A stretch of DNA of 64,000 bases from Pseudomonas oryzihabitans (GTDB lineage Bacteria > Pseudomonadota > Gammaproteobacteria > Pseudomonadales > Pseudomonadaceae): positions 2,136,001 through 2,200,000 of the forward strand of contig NZ_CP017024.1 in assembly GCF_014522265.1 (NCBI RefSeq), given 5' to 3'. Position numbers and translations under genes: made by a program. How positions within the stretch are numbered: position 1 is the stretch's first letter; the number at the start of each line of letters is the position of its first letter. The notes under the pieces were generated by a model that made no database searches, was not told where the DNA came from, and was given only the letters and a program-made list of their open reading frames with translations. Shown piece after piece: positions 1-9,427 of this stretch.

Positions 1-2
1 AG

Positions 3-1427
3 CGCCCGCTAGAACAGCGCATCACCCTGCGCATCGGCGTCTTCTTCGACGGCACCGGCAACAACCTCTTCAATGCCGCCACCGGTGCGGCTTGTCGGGC
101 GGAAACCCAAGGGTTTGATGCCGATCAAGCCGAGAGCATCGCTCGTCACTGCCAGGCGTTCATGCGCGATCCGGATAGCAGTTATGCCAATGCCGATACG
201 AACATCGTGCGGTTGTATCGGCTCTATCAAGACGATACTCAGCGTGCCGTCGAGCAGGATGAAAAGTCAGCGGCTATTCCGGTGTATATAGAAGGTATCG
301 GCACTCGAGCCGGGCAACCTGATAGCGCCTTGTCCATGGGGACGGGCTTGGGTGCTAGTGGTGTGCTGAGTTGTGTTCAGACGTTTCCAATCGCGTTCGG
401 TGAGCGCTACGATCAATTCAAGCGCATCAACCCCGATGTCGTGGTTGATGCCATCAAGTTCGATGTTTTTGGCTTTAGTCGCGGCGCCGCGGCCGCACGC
501 CACTTCGCCAACGAGGTGCTCAAGGCCGGCGGCGGTATTGCTGCGACGGGTTTGGCTAAGTGCTTTTCGTGGCAGAGCGCTAAGGTCAGGCTCAACTTCA
601 TCGGGCTGTTCGATACCGTAACGGCGGTAGCAGACCCCAGGCGTGGCGACTTTACCCCGACTGATATCACCAACCCTGGCGTCAATCTCTATCTGCCTTC
701 AGGGTGTGCAGACAAGGTGGTGCACCTGGTCGCCCGTGACGAGCACCGGCGCAACTTCGCCCTCACCAGTGTCGCGCCTCAGCATCAAGAGATCGCCCTA
801 CCAGGCGCCCATGCCGACCTGGGTGGTGGCTATACTTCCGAGATGACCGAGCGCCTGCTCTTGACGCGACCGCACGCCTCGCGAGAGCGCTATGGCACCG
901 ATAGCCAGGCGGCCTGGAGCTATCGCCAAGCCCAGCGTGAGCTGGCGCAGTTGCAACGAGAGCCCTGGTACGACCCAGGTGCCACTACATTGGCAATCGA
1001 CACCTGGCGTAATAACTTGCCACGTCCCCGCGGCGAGCTGCCGGAAACCGAGGTGATCGCCGCGATTCGCCTGGAACGTCAGGTGCGCGGTGAGCTGTCC
1101 TTGGTTTACTTGCATGTGATGCATCGTCTAGCTGTTGCTCATGGTGTAGTCCTTTCCCCGATTCCTAGGTCGGCAGACTTGGCAATTCCTGATGATTTAC
1201 AAGGTGTCGCGGCTAAGCTGCAAGCCAACGCTCAGGGTGTTCCCCTACATATCGACCAAGCCGAAGCCCGGCTGCTGTTCAGTCGTTATGTGCATCTTTC
1301 CGCGCACTGGAACGCGCTATTGGGTAAAGACCTCAGCAACCTTGGCATCTTCTTCGTCAACGCTCCCACGGCCACTGGTCGGCGCAACGTCTATCCCAAC
1401 CGCCCACAGCCAGGCTATCCCGAATGA
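3..1427 (+). CDS. T6SS lipase effector, Tle1/DUF2235 family (5' partial)
   Basis: Predicted antibacterial phospholipase of the Tle1 (DUF2235) family, which type VI secretion delivers into rival cells to hydrolyse membrane phospholipids. The reading frame is open from the first bases, so the gene begins upstream of the window; the first internal ATG (162) would remove the conserved FFDGTGNN motif at visible residues 14-21. The nucleophile elbow GFSRG is at visible residues 157-161 (Ser159). LFDTVTAVADP near residue 203 and HADLGGGY near residue 270 fit the remaining Asp and His. The visible part is 474 residues. It overlaps the next gene by four bases, which suggests an effector-immunity operon. 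Wobble positions are less GC-rich than in the housekeeping genes downstream, as expected for a mobile effector island. Family assignment is firm; the exact phospholipase specificity is inferred. Confidence 0.88.
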   Translation, partial: RPLEQRITLRIGVFFDGTGNNLFNAATGAACRAETQGFDADQAESIARHCQAFMRDPDSSYANADTNIVRLYRLYQDDTQRAVEQDEKSAAIPVYIEGIGTRAGQPDSALSMGTGLGASGVLSCVQTFPIAFGERYDQFKRINPDVVVDAIKFDVFGFSRGAAAARHFANEVLKAGGGIAATGLAKCFSWQSAKVRLNFIGLFDTVTAVADPRRGDFTPTDITNPGVNLYLPSGCADKVVHLVARDEHRRNFALTSVAPQHQEIALPGAHADLGGGYTSEMTERLLLTRPHASRERYGTDSQAAWSYRQAQRELAQLQREPWYDPGATTLAIDTWRNNLPRPRGELPETEVIAAIRLERQVRGELSLVYLHVMHRLAVAHGVVLSPIPRSADLAIPDDLQGVAAKLQANAQGVPLHIDQAEARLLFSRYVHLSAHWNALLGKDLSNLGIFFVNAPTATGRRNVYPNRPQPGYPE

Positions 1428-2113
1428 GCCGTTGGCTGCTGTGCCTTATCCTTATGCTTGGCCTGGTTGGCTGCCAAACCAATGCCACGCCCAAACCCAA
1501 GCTGCCCTATGACGCCTGGTACCTGGGTTTTCTGGCACCCAACTACATGCAGGTCTGGCTGGAACTGGCCAATGTCAGTGACATCGACGGTCGCTTTTTT
1601 CCCAATGCTATGGGCGGGGTAGTTGCCATGGGGCAGCCAGCGAGTCTGTCAGCTACCGCCAAGGGCTGGCCTAGGAGAGTCGGTTCGGGCAAAGGCCGCT
1701 ACATGACCGGGCTGGGTCTGCCTTATATGATCGCTGTGCGCTGGCAATCTCTGGTCGAGCCCCAAACCTATCAGGCGGTATTCGCCATTCCCGTCTGGGC
1801 GCGGGATAAAATGCTCGAACGCCTACCAGCAGAGTGCCCCGTCAGTGGTCGCACTTCGGATTACCGCAAGGACCTCACCCTAGGCCTAGCCCCGGGCGGT
1901 GTGGTCAAGGTTTGGATCATGGGGCCGTGCCTGGACCCCATTGAGGTCTTGACTCTGCAAGCCGAGGTCGAGCCTAAAGGGCCTGATCAGGGCCGTATGA
2001 AGGGTCAATACGCCCTGCCGCTGACTGAGGTCACTAAGGCTTATGTTGCCAAACACGGCGTTCCTTACGGCAGTTGGTGGGCGCCGATTCCCTACACCAC
2101 AGTAGGGCCATGA
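1424..2113 (+). CDS. DUF2931 lipoprotein, array copy 1 (putative Tle1 immunity)
   Basis: A 229-residue lipoprotein with a hydrophobic signal peptide and lipobox LVGC (Cys at about residue 17), followed by the DUF2931-type core starting LPYDAWYLGFLAPNYM. DUF2931 lipoproteins commonly lie next to Tle1 effectors, where a periplasmic lipoprotein neutralises the lipase; that role is inferred from context. The start overlaps the effector stop by four bases (ATGA). It is the most divergent N-terminus of the five copies: it lacks the MKSWA prefix and has QTNATPKPK after the lipobox Cys. It shares the block ELANVSDIDGRFFPNAMGG with copy 3 rather than with copies 2, 4 and 5. The end, APIPYTTVGP, is shared with the other copies. 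Confidence 0.8.
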   Translation: MSRWLLCLILMLGLVGCQTNATPKPKLPYDAWYLGFLAPNYMQVWLELANVSDIDGRFFPNAMGGVVAMGQPASLSATAKGWPRRVGSGKGRYMTGLGLPYMIAVRWQSLVEPQTYQAVFAIPVWARDKMLERLPAECPVSGRTSDYRKDLTLGLAPGGVVKVWIMGPCLDPIEVLTLQAEVEPKGPDQGRMKGQYALPLTEVTKAYVAKHGVPYGSWWAPIPYTTVGP

Positions 2114-2806
2114 AAAGTTGGGCGATGAGTCGCTGGTTGTTGGCTATTGGCCTGCTACTGAGTCTGGCGGGTTGCCAGTCCGGCGCCGCGAACAAACTGC
2201 CCTATGACGCCTGGTACCTGGGCTTTCTGGCGCCCAACTATATGGAGGTCTGGCTGGAGCAAGCCAACATTGGCGACAACAGTGGGCGTATCTTTCCCAA
2301 TGCCATGGGGGGGAGTAGTGTCTTATGGCAAGCCTGAAAATCTGGCGATTCGCGCAGAGGGTTGGCCAGAAAGAATCGGCTCAGGCAAAGGTCGTACTCT
2401 GACCGGCCTGGATCTGCCCTATGTCGTATCCCTACGCTGGCAATCCATGGTCGAGCCTCAAACCTATCACGCGCTGTTCACCATCCCTGATTGGGCCAGG
2501 GAAAAAATGGTCGAGCGTCTACCAGCCGAGTGTCCGGTCAGTGGTCGCACCTCGGATTATCGCAAGGACCTCACCATCGGCCTGGCGCCCGGCGGGGTGG
2601 TGAAAGTCTGGATCATGGGCCCCTGCCTCGATCCCATCGAAGTTCTGACCCTCCAGGCCGAGATCGAACCCAAGGGGCCCTATGGCGGTAAATCCAACGG
2701 CAAGTACCGACCGCTGTCGCCGGTGGTCAGAAGCTATGTCGATAAGTACGGCGTGCCCTACGGCAGCTGGTGGGCGCCGATTCCCTACACCACGGTAGGG
2801 CCATGA
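2110..2806 (+). pseudogene. DUF2931 lipoprotein, array copy 2 (frameshifted)
   Basis: This second copy begins MKSWAMSRWLLAIGLL with lipobox LAGC and reads in register up to PNAMGG. A run of seven G (2307-2313) then shifts the frame: six G would continue as GGVVSYGKPENLA. As read, translation stops at 2337 after about 75 codons, and the remaining two thirds of the gene lies open in the other frame down to 2806. The ATG overlaps the stop of copy 1. It could be a decayed immunity gene, a slippage-switched gene or a base-calling error. The downstream part is fully conserved, which argues that any loss is recent. The protein would be about 231 residues if restored. Confidence 0.75.
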
Positions 2807-3498
2807 AAAGTTGGGCGATGAGTCGCTGGTTGTTGGCTATTGGCCTGCTACTGAGCCTGGCAGGTTGTCAGTCTGACGCCGCGAACAAGCTGCCCTATGA
2901 CGCCTGGTACCTGGGTTTTCTAGCACCCAATTACATGGAGGTTTGGTTGGAGCTGGCCAATGTCAGTGACATCGATGGCCGCTTTTTTCCCAATGCCATG
3001 GGTGGCGTGGTTGCCATGGGACAGCCCGAGAGTCTGTCGGCGACTGCCAAGGGCTGGCCTAGGAGAATCGGATCGGGCAAAGGCCTCTACATGACCGGTC
3101 TGGATCTGCCGTATATGGTAGCGCTGCGTTGGCAATCGATTATTGAGCCTCAAACCTATCAGGTGGTATTCGCCATCCCACCCTGGGCCAGGGAAAAAAT
3201 GGTCGAGCGTCTACCAGCCGAGTGTCCGGTCAGTGGTCGCACCTCGGATTATCGCAAGGACCTCACCATCGGCCTTGCGCCCGGTGGGGTGGTGAAAGTC
3301 TGGATCATGGGCCCCTGCCTGGACCCAATCGAAGTCCTGACCCTCCAGGCCGAGATCGAACCCAAGGGGCCCTATGGCGGTAAATCCAACGGCAAGTACC
3401 GACCGCTGTCGCCGGTGGTCAAAAGCTATGTCGACAAGTACGGCGTGCCCTATGGCAGCTGGTGGGCGCCGATTCCCTACACCACGGTAGGGCCATGA
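2803..3498 (+). CDS. DUF2931 lipoprotein, array copy 3 (putative immunity)
   Basis: An intact 231-residue lipoprotein of the tandem array with lipobox LAGC and the LPYDAWYLGFLAPNYM core. I chose the ATG that overlaps the preceding stop (ATGA); an internal ATG five codons later (MSRWLL) is an alternative and matches the copy 1 start. It is a mosaic: its middle (ELANVSDIDGRFFPNAMGG) matches copy 1, while its last 70 residues are nearly identical to copy 2. This suggests gene conversion within the array. The function as a periplasmic immunity protein against the upstream lipase is inferred from position and lipidation. Confidence 0.8.
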   Translation: MKSWAMSRWLLAIGLLLSLAGCQSDAANKLPYDAWYLGFLAPNYMEVWLELANVSDIDGRFFPNAMGGVVAMGQPESLSATAKGWPRRIGSGKGLYMTGLDLPYMVALRWQSIIEPQTYQVVFAIPPWAREKMVERLPAECPVSGRTSDYRKDLTIGLAPGGVVKVWIMGPCLDPIEVLTLQAEIEPKGPYGGKSNGKYRPLSPVVKSYVDKYGVPYGSWWAPIPYTTVGP

Positions 3499-4190
3499 AA
3501 AGTTGGGCGATGAGTCGCCGGTTGTTAGCTATTGGCCTGCTACTGAGCCTGGCGGGTTGCCAGTCCGGCGCCGCGAACAAGCTGCCCTATGACGCCTGGT
3601 ACCTGGGCTTTCTGGCGCCTAACTACATGGAAGTTTGGCTGGAGCAAGTCAATATTGGTGATAACAGCGGGCGCATCTTTCCCAATGCCATGAGGGGAGT
3701 AGTCGCCATGGGCGAGCCAGCCAGCCTATCGGCTACCGCCAGAGGCTGGCCTAAAAGGATCGGCTCCGGTGCCGGCCGTAACCTAACCGGCTTAGATCTA
3801 CCCTACGTCGTCTCCTTACGCTGGCAATCCATGGTCGAGCCTCAAACCTATCACGCGCTGTTCACCATCCCTGATTGGGCCAGGGAAAAGATGTTCGAGC
3901 GTCTACCAGCCGAGTGTCCGGTCAGTGGTCGCACCTCGGATTATCGCAAGGACCTCACCATCGGCCTGGCGCCCGGCGGGGTGGTCAAGGTCTGGATCAT
4001 GGGTCCCTGCCTCGATCCCATCGAAGTCATGACCATCCAGGCCGAAATCGAGCTTAAAGGTCCCTACGGAGGCAAATCCAACGGCAAGTACCGACCGCTG
4101 TCGTCGGTGGTCAAAAGCTATGTCGATAAGTACGGCGTGCCCTATGGCAGCTGGTGGGCACCAATCCCCTACACCACGGTAGGGCCATGA
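3495..4190 (+). CDS. DUF2931 lipoprotein, array copy 4 (putative immunity)
   Basis: An intact 231-residue lipoprotein that starts in an ATGA overlap with copy 3. It has the signal peptide, lipobox LAGC and DUF2931 core. The middle block EQVNIGDNSGRIFPNAM matches copies 2 and 5 rather than 1 and 3. It differs most in GAGRNLTGLDLPYVV and EVMTIQAEIELKG. Like its neighbours it ends APIPYTTVGP immediately before the next ATG, so the whole array probably translates by coupling from one transcript. Immunity is inferred, not shown. Confidence 0.8.
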   Translation: MKSWAMSRRLLAIGLLLSLAGCQSGAANKLPYDAWYLGFLAPNYMEVWLEQVNIGDNSGRIFPNAMRGVVAMGEPASLSATARGWPKRIGSGAGRNLTGLDLPYVVSLRWQSMVEPQTYHALFTIPDWAREKMFERLPAECPVSGRTSDYRKDLTIGLAPGGVVKVWIMGPCLDPIEVMTIQAEIELKGPYGGKSNGKYRPLSSVVKSYVDKYGVPYGSWWAPIPYTTVGP

Positions 4191-4879
4191 AAAGTTGGGC
4201 GATGAGTCGCTGGTTGTTGGCTATTGGCCTGCTACTGAGCTTGGCGGGTTGTCAGTCTGACACCGCGAACAAGCTGCCCTATGACGCCTGGTACCTCGGC
4301 TTTCTGGCGCCTAACTATATGGAGGTCTGGCTGGAGCAGGCCAATATTGGCGACAACAGTGGGCGTATCTTTCCCAATGCCATGGGCGGAGTGGTCGCCA
4401 TGGGGGAGCCGGCTAGTCTTTCGGCTACCGCCAAAGGTTGGCCCAGGCGAATCGGCTCAGGCAAAGGCCGTACTCTGACCGGCCTGGATCTGCCCTATGT
4501 CGTATCCCTACGTTGGCAATCCATGGTCGAGCCTCAAACCTATCACGCACTGTTTACCATCCCCGATTGGGCCAGGGCAAAGATGGTCGAGCGTATCCCG
4601 GGCCAGTGTCCGAGCGGCTACCACTTCGACTATCGCGAAGCCCTAACCATCGGCCTGGCGCCCGGCGGGGTGGTCAAGGTCTGGATCATGGGCCCCTGCC
4701 TCGATCCCATCGAAGTCCTGACCCTCCAGGCCGAGATCGAATCCAAGGGGCCCTATGGTGGCAAGTCGGGCGGCAAGTACCGACCGCTGTCGCCGGTGGT
4801 CAAGCGCTATGTCAACGAGTACGGAGTGCCCTACGGCAGCTGGTGGGCACCGATCCCCTACACCACGGTAGAGCCCTGA
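4187..4879 (+). CDS. DUF2931 lipoprotein, array copy 5 (putative immunity)
   Basis: The last copy of the array, 230 residues, with the same lipoprotein signal and core. Where copies 1-4 carry the cysteine segment ERLPAECPVSGRTSDYRKD, this copy reads ERIPGQCPSGYHFDYREA, so a short central block has been replaced or has diverged while both flanks stay nearly identical. The Cys remains. Its end is convergent with queG, leaving only a 16-base gap that also marks the border with the conserved housekeeping block. A changed specificity patch is one possible meaning of the divergent segment; that is speculation. Confidence 0.8.
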   Translation: MKSWAMSRWLLAIGLLLSLAGCQSDTANKLPYDAWYLGFLAPNYMEVWLEQANIGDNSGRIFPNAMGGVVAMGEPASLSATAKGWPRRIGSGKGRTLTGLDLPYVVSLRWQSMVEPQTYHALFTIPDWARAKMVERIPGQCPSGYHFDYREALTIGLAPGGVVKVWIMGPCLDPIEVLTLQAEIESKGPYGGKSGGKYRPLSPVVKRYVNEYGVPYGSWWAPIPYTTVEP

Positions 4880-4895
4880 ACGTCTAGCCTGCCGC

Positions 4896-5960
4896 TCAGG
4901 CCTCGCCGTGCCGCTGCAGCGCCCATTCCACGTGCTCGCGCACCAGGGGCGAAGGATGCTCGCGCTGCAGCTTCAGGGCTTCCACTACCGGGATGCTGGT
5001 GGGGGCATTGCCCAGGCCGACGGCCAGATTGCGCAGCCAGCGCTCGTAGCCGGCGCGGCGCAGGGGCGAGCCTTCGGTGCGGCTGAGGAATTCGGCTTCG
5101 GTCCAGCGGAACAGTTCGGCCAGGCTGGCGCTGTCCAGGCGGTGGCGCGGCTGGAAATCGCCTTCGGCAGTCGGCTTGGCGAAGCGATTCCAGGGGCAGA
5201 CCAGCTGGCAGTCGTCGCAGCCGAAGACCCGGTTGCCGATTAGTGGCCGCAGCTCCAGCGGGATGGAGCCCTTGAACTCGATGGTCAGGTAGGAGATGCA
5301 GCGCCGGGCGTCGAGCTGATAGGGGCCGACGAAGGCCTGGGTCGGGCAGATATCCAGGCAGGCGCGGCAGGTGCCGCAGTGATCGCGCGGGGTCGGTTCG
5401 TCCACCGGCAGGGGCACATCGACGAAGAGTTCGCCGAGAAAGAACCAGCTGCCGGCCTTGCGATTGAGCACCAGGGTGTTCTTGCCGATCCAGCCCAGGC
5501 CGGCCTGTTCGGCGATGGCCTTTTCCAGCACCGGCGCACTGTCGACGAAGGCGCGATAGCCGAAGGGGCCGATCTCGCCCTGGATGCGCTCGGCCAGTTG
5601 TTGCAGGCGCTTGCGGATCAGCTTGTGGTAGTCGCGGCCCAGGGCATAGCGCGAGACGTAGGCGGCCGCACCGTCGGCCAGGCGCTCGCTCATGCGGGTG
5701 TCGCCGGGCAGGTAGTCCATGCGCAGGGAAACCACCCTCAGGGTCCCCGGGACCAGTTCGGCCGGTCGCGAACGTTTGCTGCCGTGCGCGGCCATATAGT
5801 CCATCTCGCCGTGGAAACCGGCGGCCAGCCAGCGCTCCAGATGTTCCTCGTGACGTGCCAGATCCAGCCCGGCGATGCCGGTCTGCTGAAAGCCCAATTC
5901 CCGACCCCAGGTCTTGATGAGGTCGGCCAGGGCGGCGAGATCGAGAGCGACAGCGGACAT
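4896..5960 (-). CDS. queG: epoxyqueuosine reductase QueG
   Basis: Catalyses the last step of queuosine synthesis, the cobalamin-dependent reduction of epoxyqueuosine to queuosine in the anticodon of GUN tRNAs. The 354-residue length is normal. Two ferredoxin-like 4Fe-4S motifs are visible: CGTCRACLDICP, and then C in RRCISYL followed by CDDCQLVCPWN. I chose the ATG at 5960 (MSAVALDLAALADLIK), because a longer frame to 6023 would add 21 unconserved residues and run to the nnr start on the other strand. The gene is divergent from nnr with a 61-base gap that must hold both promoters. The family needs B12, which this organism appears able to make from the cob genes at the other end of the window. 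Confidence 0.95.
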   Translation of the reverse strand: MSAVALDLAALADLIKTWGRELGFQQTGIAGLDLARHEEHLERWLAAGFHGEMDYMAAHGSKRSRPAELVPGTLRVVSLRMDYLPGDTRMSERLADGAAAYVSRYALGRDYHKLIRKRLQQLAERIQGEIGPFGYRAFVDSAPVLEKAIAEQAGLGWIGKNTLVLNRKAGSWFFLGELFVDVPLPVDEPTPRDHCGTCRACLDICPTQAFVGPYQLDARRCISYLTIEFKGSIPLELRPLIGNRVFGCDDCQLVCPWNRFAKPTAEGDFQPRHRLDSASLAELFRWTEAEFLSRTEGSPLRRAGYERWLRNLAVGLGNAPTSIPVVEALKLQREHPSPLVREHVEWALQRHGEA

Positions 5961-6021
5961 CGACGGGAACGCACAGGCAGGAGGGCCGCCTATTTTGCCA
6001 GACTCCGGAGGCTTTCCCAGC

Positions 6022-7509
6022 ATGCACGACGAACTGCCGTTCCAGCTCTACAGCGCCCAGCAGGTACGGGATCTCGACGCCCAACTGATCGCCGGCGGTC
6101 TGCCCGGTATCGAGTTGATGAGACGCGCGGCGGCCGCCGCCTGGCGCTCGTTACGCCACGGCTGGCCCCATGCCGGCGCCCTCTGCGTGCTGGCCGGCGG
6201 CGGCAACAATGCCGGTGACGGCTATCTGGTCGCTGCGCTGGCGCGCAAGGCCGGCTGGCGGGCGCGGGTCTGGCACCTGGCCGAGCCGGCCGGACTCCAG
6301 GGCGATGCTGCCCAGGCCCATGCCGAGGCCCTCGCTGCCGGCGTGGATATCCAGCCCTGGCGCGCGGACGCTCCGCTGGAGGGGCTGGTGGTCGATGCCT
6401 TGCTGGGCACCGGGCTCAAGGGCGCCGCACGCGAGCCCTATGCCGCGGCCATCGAGCGGATCAACGCCAGCGAACTGCCGGTGGTGGCCATCGACCTGCC
6501 GTCCGGACTGGATGCCGACACCGGCGCCGCTGCAGGTCCGCTGGTACGCGCCGACCTGACCATCTCCTTCATCGGTCTCAAGCTGGGGCTGTTCACCGGC
6601 AAGGGGCCGGATCACGTCGGCAGTCTGGTATTCGAGCCGCTGATGGAGGAGCCGCAGAATCCTGCTCATGCCACCGCCCAGCGCCTGGCACCCGGCAACC
6701 TGCCACGCCTGGCGGCGCGCCCGCTCAATGCGCACAAGGGGCAGTACGGTCATCTGCTGGTGATCGGCGGCGACGAAGGTACTGGTGGCGCAGCCATCAT
6801 GACCAGCGAGGCGGCGCTGCGCTGCGGCGTGGGCATGCTCAGCCTGGCGACCCGGCCGTCCAATGTGACCGCGGTGCTGGCGCGGCGGCCGGAGGTCATG
6901 GTCGCCGGGGTGCACTCCAGTTTCGCCGTGCTGGAGCTGGCCAAGAAGGCCGATGTGCTCGCGGTCGGACCGGGCCTGGGGCAGGGCGCCTGGGGCAAGG
7001 CCCTGGCCAGTGCCGCCGCGACGCTGGACGTCGTCCAGGTCTGGGACGCCGATGCCCTCAATCTGCTGGCCGCCGGGGTGGTCGAGGCGCCACGCGGGCC
7101 CTGGGTGATGACGCCCCATCCGGGCGAAGCGGCGCGGCTGCTGGAGGTCTCGATCAAGGACATCGAAGCCGATCGTCCCGGCAGCGCCCGCGAACTGGCG
7201 CGGCGCTACGGCGGCGTGGCGCTGCTCAAGGGCTTCGGCACCCTGATCGCCCACCCGGACGGGCGCATGGCGCTGTGCGGAGAGGGGCACCCGGCAATGG
7301 CCACGGGTGGCCTGGGAGACATTCTCACCGGTATCATCGCCGCCCTGCTGGGGCAGGGGCTGGCGCCCTTCGAGGCCGCCTGTCTGGGCGCCTGGCTGCA
7401 TGGCCGTGCCGGTGCCGAGTTGGGTCGCCAGGGCCGCGGTCTCGCCGCCAGCGATCTGCCCCCGGTCGCCCGCCAGTTGCTCGAGGAACTCCAGCCATGC
7501 CTGAACTGA
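6022..7509 (+). CDS. nnr: bifunctional NAD(P)HX epimerase/dehydratase
   Basis: Metabolite-repair enzyme of 495 residues. The N-terminal YjeF/NnrE domain (about 1-215) epimerises damaged NAD(P)HX, and the C-terminal NnrD domain (about 225-490) dehydrates it back to NAD(P)H using ADP or ATP. Visible motifs are [10 protein letters not shown] in the epimerase half, and [26 protein letters not shown] and [10 protein letters not shown] in the kinase-like half. The ATG at 6022 is preceded by GGAG (6006-6009) and gives [19 protein letters not shown], the usual family start. It overlaps tsaE by 13 bases, as in other pseudomonads. Confidence 0.95.
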   Translation: MHDELPFQLYSAQQVRDLDAQLIAGGLPGIELMRRAAAAAWRSLRHGWPHAGALCVLAGGGNNAGDGYLVAALARKAGWRARVWHLAEPAGLQGDAAQAHAEALAAGVDIQPWRADAPLEGLVVDALLGTGLKGAAREPYAAAIERINASELPVVAIDLPSGLDADTGAAAGPLVRADLTISFIGLKLGLFTGKGPDHVGSLVFEPLMEEPQNPAHATAQRLAPGNLPRLAARPLNAHKGQYGHLLVIGGDEGTGGAAIMTSEAALRCGVGMLSLATRPSNVTAVLARRPEVMVAGVHSSFAVLELAKKADVLAVGPGLGQGAWGKALASAAATLDVVQVWDADALNLLAAGVVEAPRGPWVMTPHPGEAARLLEVSIKDIEADRPGSARELARRYGGVALLKGFGTLIAHPDGRMALCGEGHPAMATGGLGDILTGIIAALLGQGLAPFEAACLGAWLHGRAGAELGRQGRGLAASDLPPVARQLLEELQPCLN

Positions 7510-7958
7510 CCCTGCACGCCGCCGATGAAGACGCCATGTATGCCCTGGGTGCCCGCCTGGCCCAGGCCAGCGGCGGTCGCGGCGTGCTCTATCTGCACGG
7601 CGATCTGGGTGCCGGCAAGACCACTCTGTCGCGGGGCATCCTGCGCGGTCTCGGCCATGGCGGGGCGGTGAAGAGTCCGACCTTCACCCTGGTCGAACCC
7701 TACGAACTGGCCAGCGGTGCGGTCTATCACTTCGACCTCTACCGCCTGGCCGATCCGGAAGAACTGGAATTCATGGGGATTCGCGACTACTTCACACCCG
7801 AGGCCTTGTGCCTGGTGGAATGGCCCGAGCGCGGTCAGGGCTTTTTGCCAAAGCCGGACCTGGACATTACCATTACGCCACGCGCCGACGGCCGTGATAT
7901 ACGCCTGGTCAGCCAGGGCGCTCACGGCGAGGCCTGGTGCGCCGCCCTCGCGCCCTAG
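7497..7958 (+). CDS. tsaE: tRNA threonylcarbamoyladenosine synthesis ATPase TsaE
   Basis: P-loop ATPase that works with TsaB and TsaD to make t6A at position 37 of ANN-decoding tRNAs. The protein is 153 residues, as usual. The Walker A motif is GDLGAGKTT, followed by [10 protein letters not shown] and [14 protein letters not shown], which are typical of the family. The ATG at 7497 lies inside the end of nnr, so the two are probably translationally coupled. The gene ends 38 bases before amiB. Confidence 0.95.
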   Translation: MPELTLHAADEDAMYALGARLAQASGGRGVLYLHGDLGAGKTTLSRGILRGLGHGGAVKSPTFTLVEPYELASGAVYHFDLYRLADPEELEFMGIRDYFTPEALCLVEWPERGQGFLPKPDLDITITPRADGRDIRLVSQGAHGEAWCAALAP

Positions 7959-7996
7959 GCGCCGATCCCTCGTTCTCCAGCTATACGGTCGCAGGC

Positions 7997-9427
7997 ATGC
8001 GCAAGCGTTTTTTCAGGTCGGGACTCGGCCTGTTGTTGTTGATTCTCAGCAGTCAGTTGCTGGCCGCCACCCAGATCAAGGGTATGCGCGTCTGGCGCGC
8101 GCCCGACAATACCCGTCTGGTGTTCGATCTGACCGGCCCGGTCAAGGCCAGCGTCTTCACCCTCAGTGCCCCGGATCGCATCGTCATCGACCTGTCCGGC
8201 GCGCAGCTCGACGGTGGGCTGAACGAAAAGCCGCTGCGCAACACCCCCATCACCGGCCTGCGGGCGGCCCAGCGTTCGCCGGGCGAGGTGCGCCTGGTGC
8301 TGGACACCAAGGGTGCCCTGACGCCCAAGAGTTTCACCCTGGCGCCCAACAAGGAATACGGCAATCGCCTGGTGGTCGATCTCTACGACCAGGGCACCGA
8401 CCCTGCCACCAGCGACATCCCCGCCACGGTCACGCCCAATCTGCCGGCCACCCCGGTGACCCCGGCCCAGCCGGCGACCCGTCTGCCCTCCAGCACCAGT
8501 GGCAAGCGCGACGTGGTGGTGGTGATCGACCCCGGTCATGGCGGTGAGGATCCGGGCGCCATCGGCCGCGGCCGGCTGTACGAGAAGAACGTGGTGCTGG
8601 CCATCGCCAAGCAGCTGCAGGCCAATCTCAACCGACAGAGGGGCTTTCGCGCCGAGCTGACCCGCACCAGCGACTACTTCATCCCGTTGCGCCAACGACA
8701 GGTCATCGCCCGCAAGAAGGGGGCCGACCTGTTCATCTCCATCCATGCCGACTCCGCGCCCAGCGCCAGCGCCGAGGGCGTCACCGTCTTCGCCCTGTCC
8801 CAGCGCGGCGCCACCTCCGAGGCAGCGCGCTGGCTGGCCGATGCGGAAAACCGCTCCGACCAGGTCGGCGGGGTGTCGGATGCCCTGGACAACAAGGACC
8901 CGATGCTCGCCGGGGTGCTCATGGACCTGTCCATGACAGCCACCGTGGCCTCCAGCCTGGAGGTCGGCCAGACCATCCTCGGTCAGGTCGGACGCGCGAC
9001 CAAGCTCCTGCATTCGCGGGTGGAGCAGGCGGGTTTCATGGTGCTGAAGTCGCCGGACATCCCCTCGATCCTGGTGGAGACCGGCTTCATCACCAATGCC
9101 AACGAGTCGGCCAAGCTGGCCAGTCCGGCGCACCAGGGCCTGCTCGCCCGGCAGATCCAGGCCGGTATCGTGCAGTACTTCCAGCATCGTCCGCCGCCAG
9201 GCACCTACCTGGCCTGGCAGCGCGAGCAGCGGGGCGACAAGGTCGGCAGCGTGCGCGGCTTCGATCAGCACCGGGTGCAGCCGGGCGAAAGCCTGAGCCT
9301 CATCGCCCGTCGCTATGATGTCGACCTCTCCACGCTGCGCGCCGCCAACGGGCTGCGCGGCAATCGCATCCGCTCCGGTCAGGTGTTGACCATCCCCACC
9401 CATGAACTGGCGGCCAGCAATGACTGA
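7997..9427 (+). CDS. amiB: N-acetylmuramoyl-L-alanine amidase (AMIN-Amidase_3-LysM)
   Basis: Periplasmic cell-wall hydrolase that splits the septum during division. The 476-residue precursor has a signal peptide ending near LLAATQ, an AMIN domain (about 30-130) that targets the septum, a proline/threonine linker, a zinc amidase domain (about 170-400) and a C-terminal LysM repeat ([18 protein letters not shown]). Zinc and catalytic residues are visible in [32 protein letters not shown] and [10 protein letters not shown] chose the ATG at 7997 because it begins the basic-hydrophobic signal ([15 protein letters not shown]); an upstream start would bury it. The end overlaps mutL by eight bases. 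Confidence 0.94.
   Translation: MRKRFFRSGLGLLLLILSSQLLAATQIKGMRVWRAPDNTRLVFDLTGPVKASVFTLSAPDRIVIDLSGAQLDGGLNEKPLRNTPITGLRAAQRSPGEVRLVLDTKGALTPKSFTLAPNKEYGNRLVVDLYDQGTDPATSDIPATVTPNLPATPVTPAQPATRLPSSTSGKRDVVVVIDPGHGGEDPGAIGRGRLYEKNVVLAIAKQLQANLNRQRGFRAELTRTSDYFIPLRQRQVIARKKGADLFISIHADSAPSASAEGVTVFALSQRGATSEAARWLADAENRSDQVGGVSDALDNKDPMLAGVLMDLSMTATVASSLEVGQTILGQVGRATKLLHSRVEQAGFMVLKSPDIPSILVETGFITNANESAKLASPAHQGLLARQIQAGIVQYFQHRPPPGTYLAWQREQRGDKVGSVRGFDQHRVQPGESLSLIARRYDVDLSTLRAANGLRGNRIRSGQVLTIPTHELAASND

Noticed and set aside
162-1427. Effector gene starting at ATG 162
   Set aside because: The frame is open to the window edge, and the conserved FFDGTGNN motif lies upstream of this ATG.
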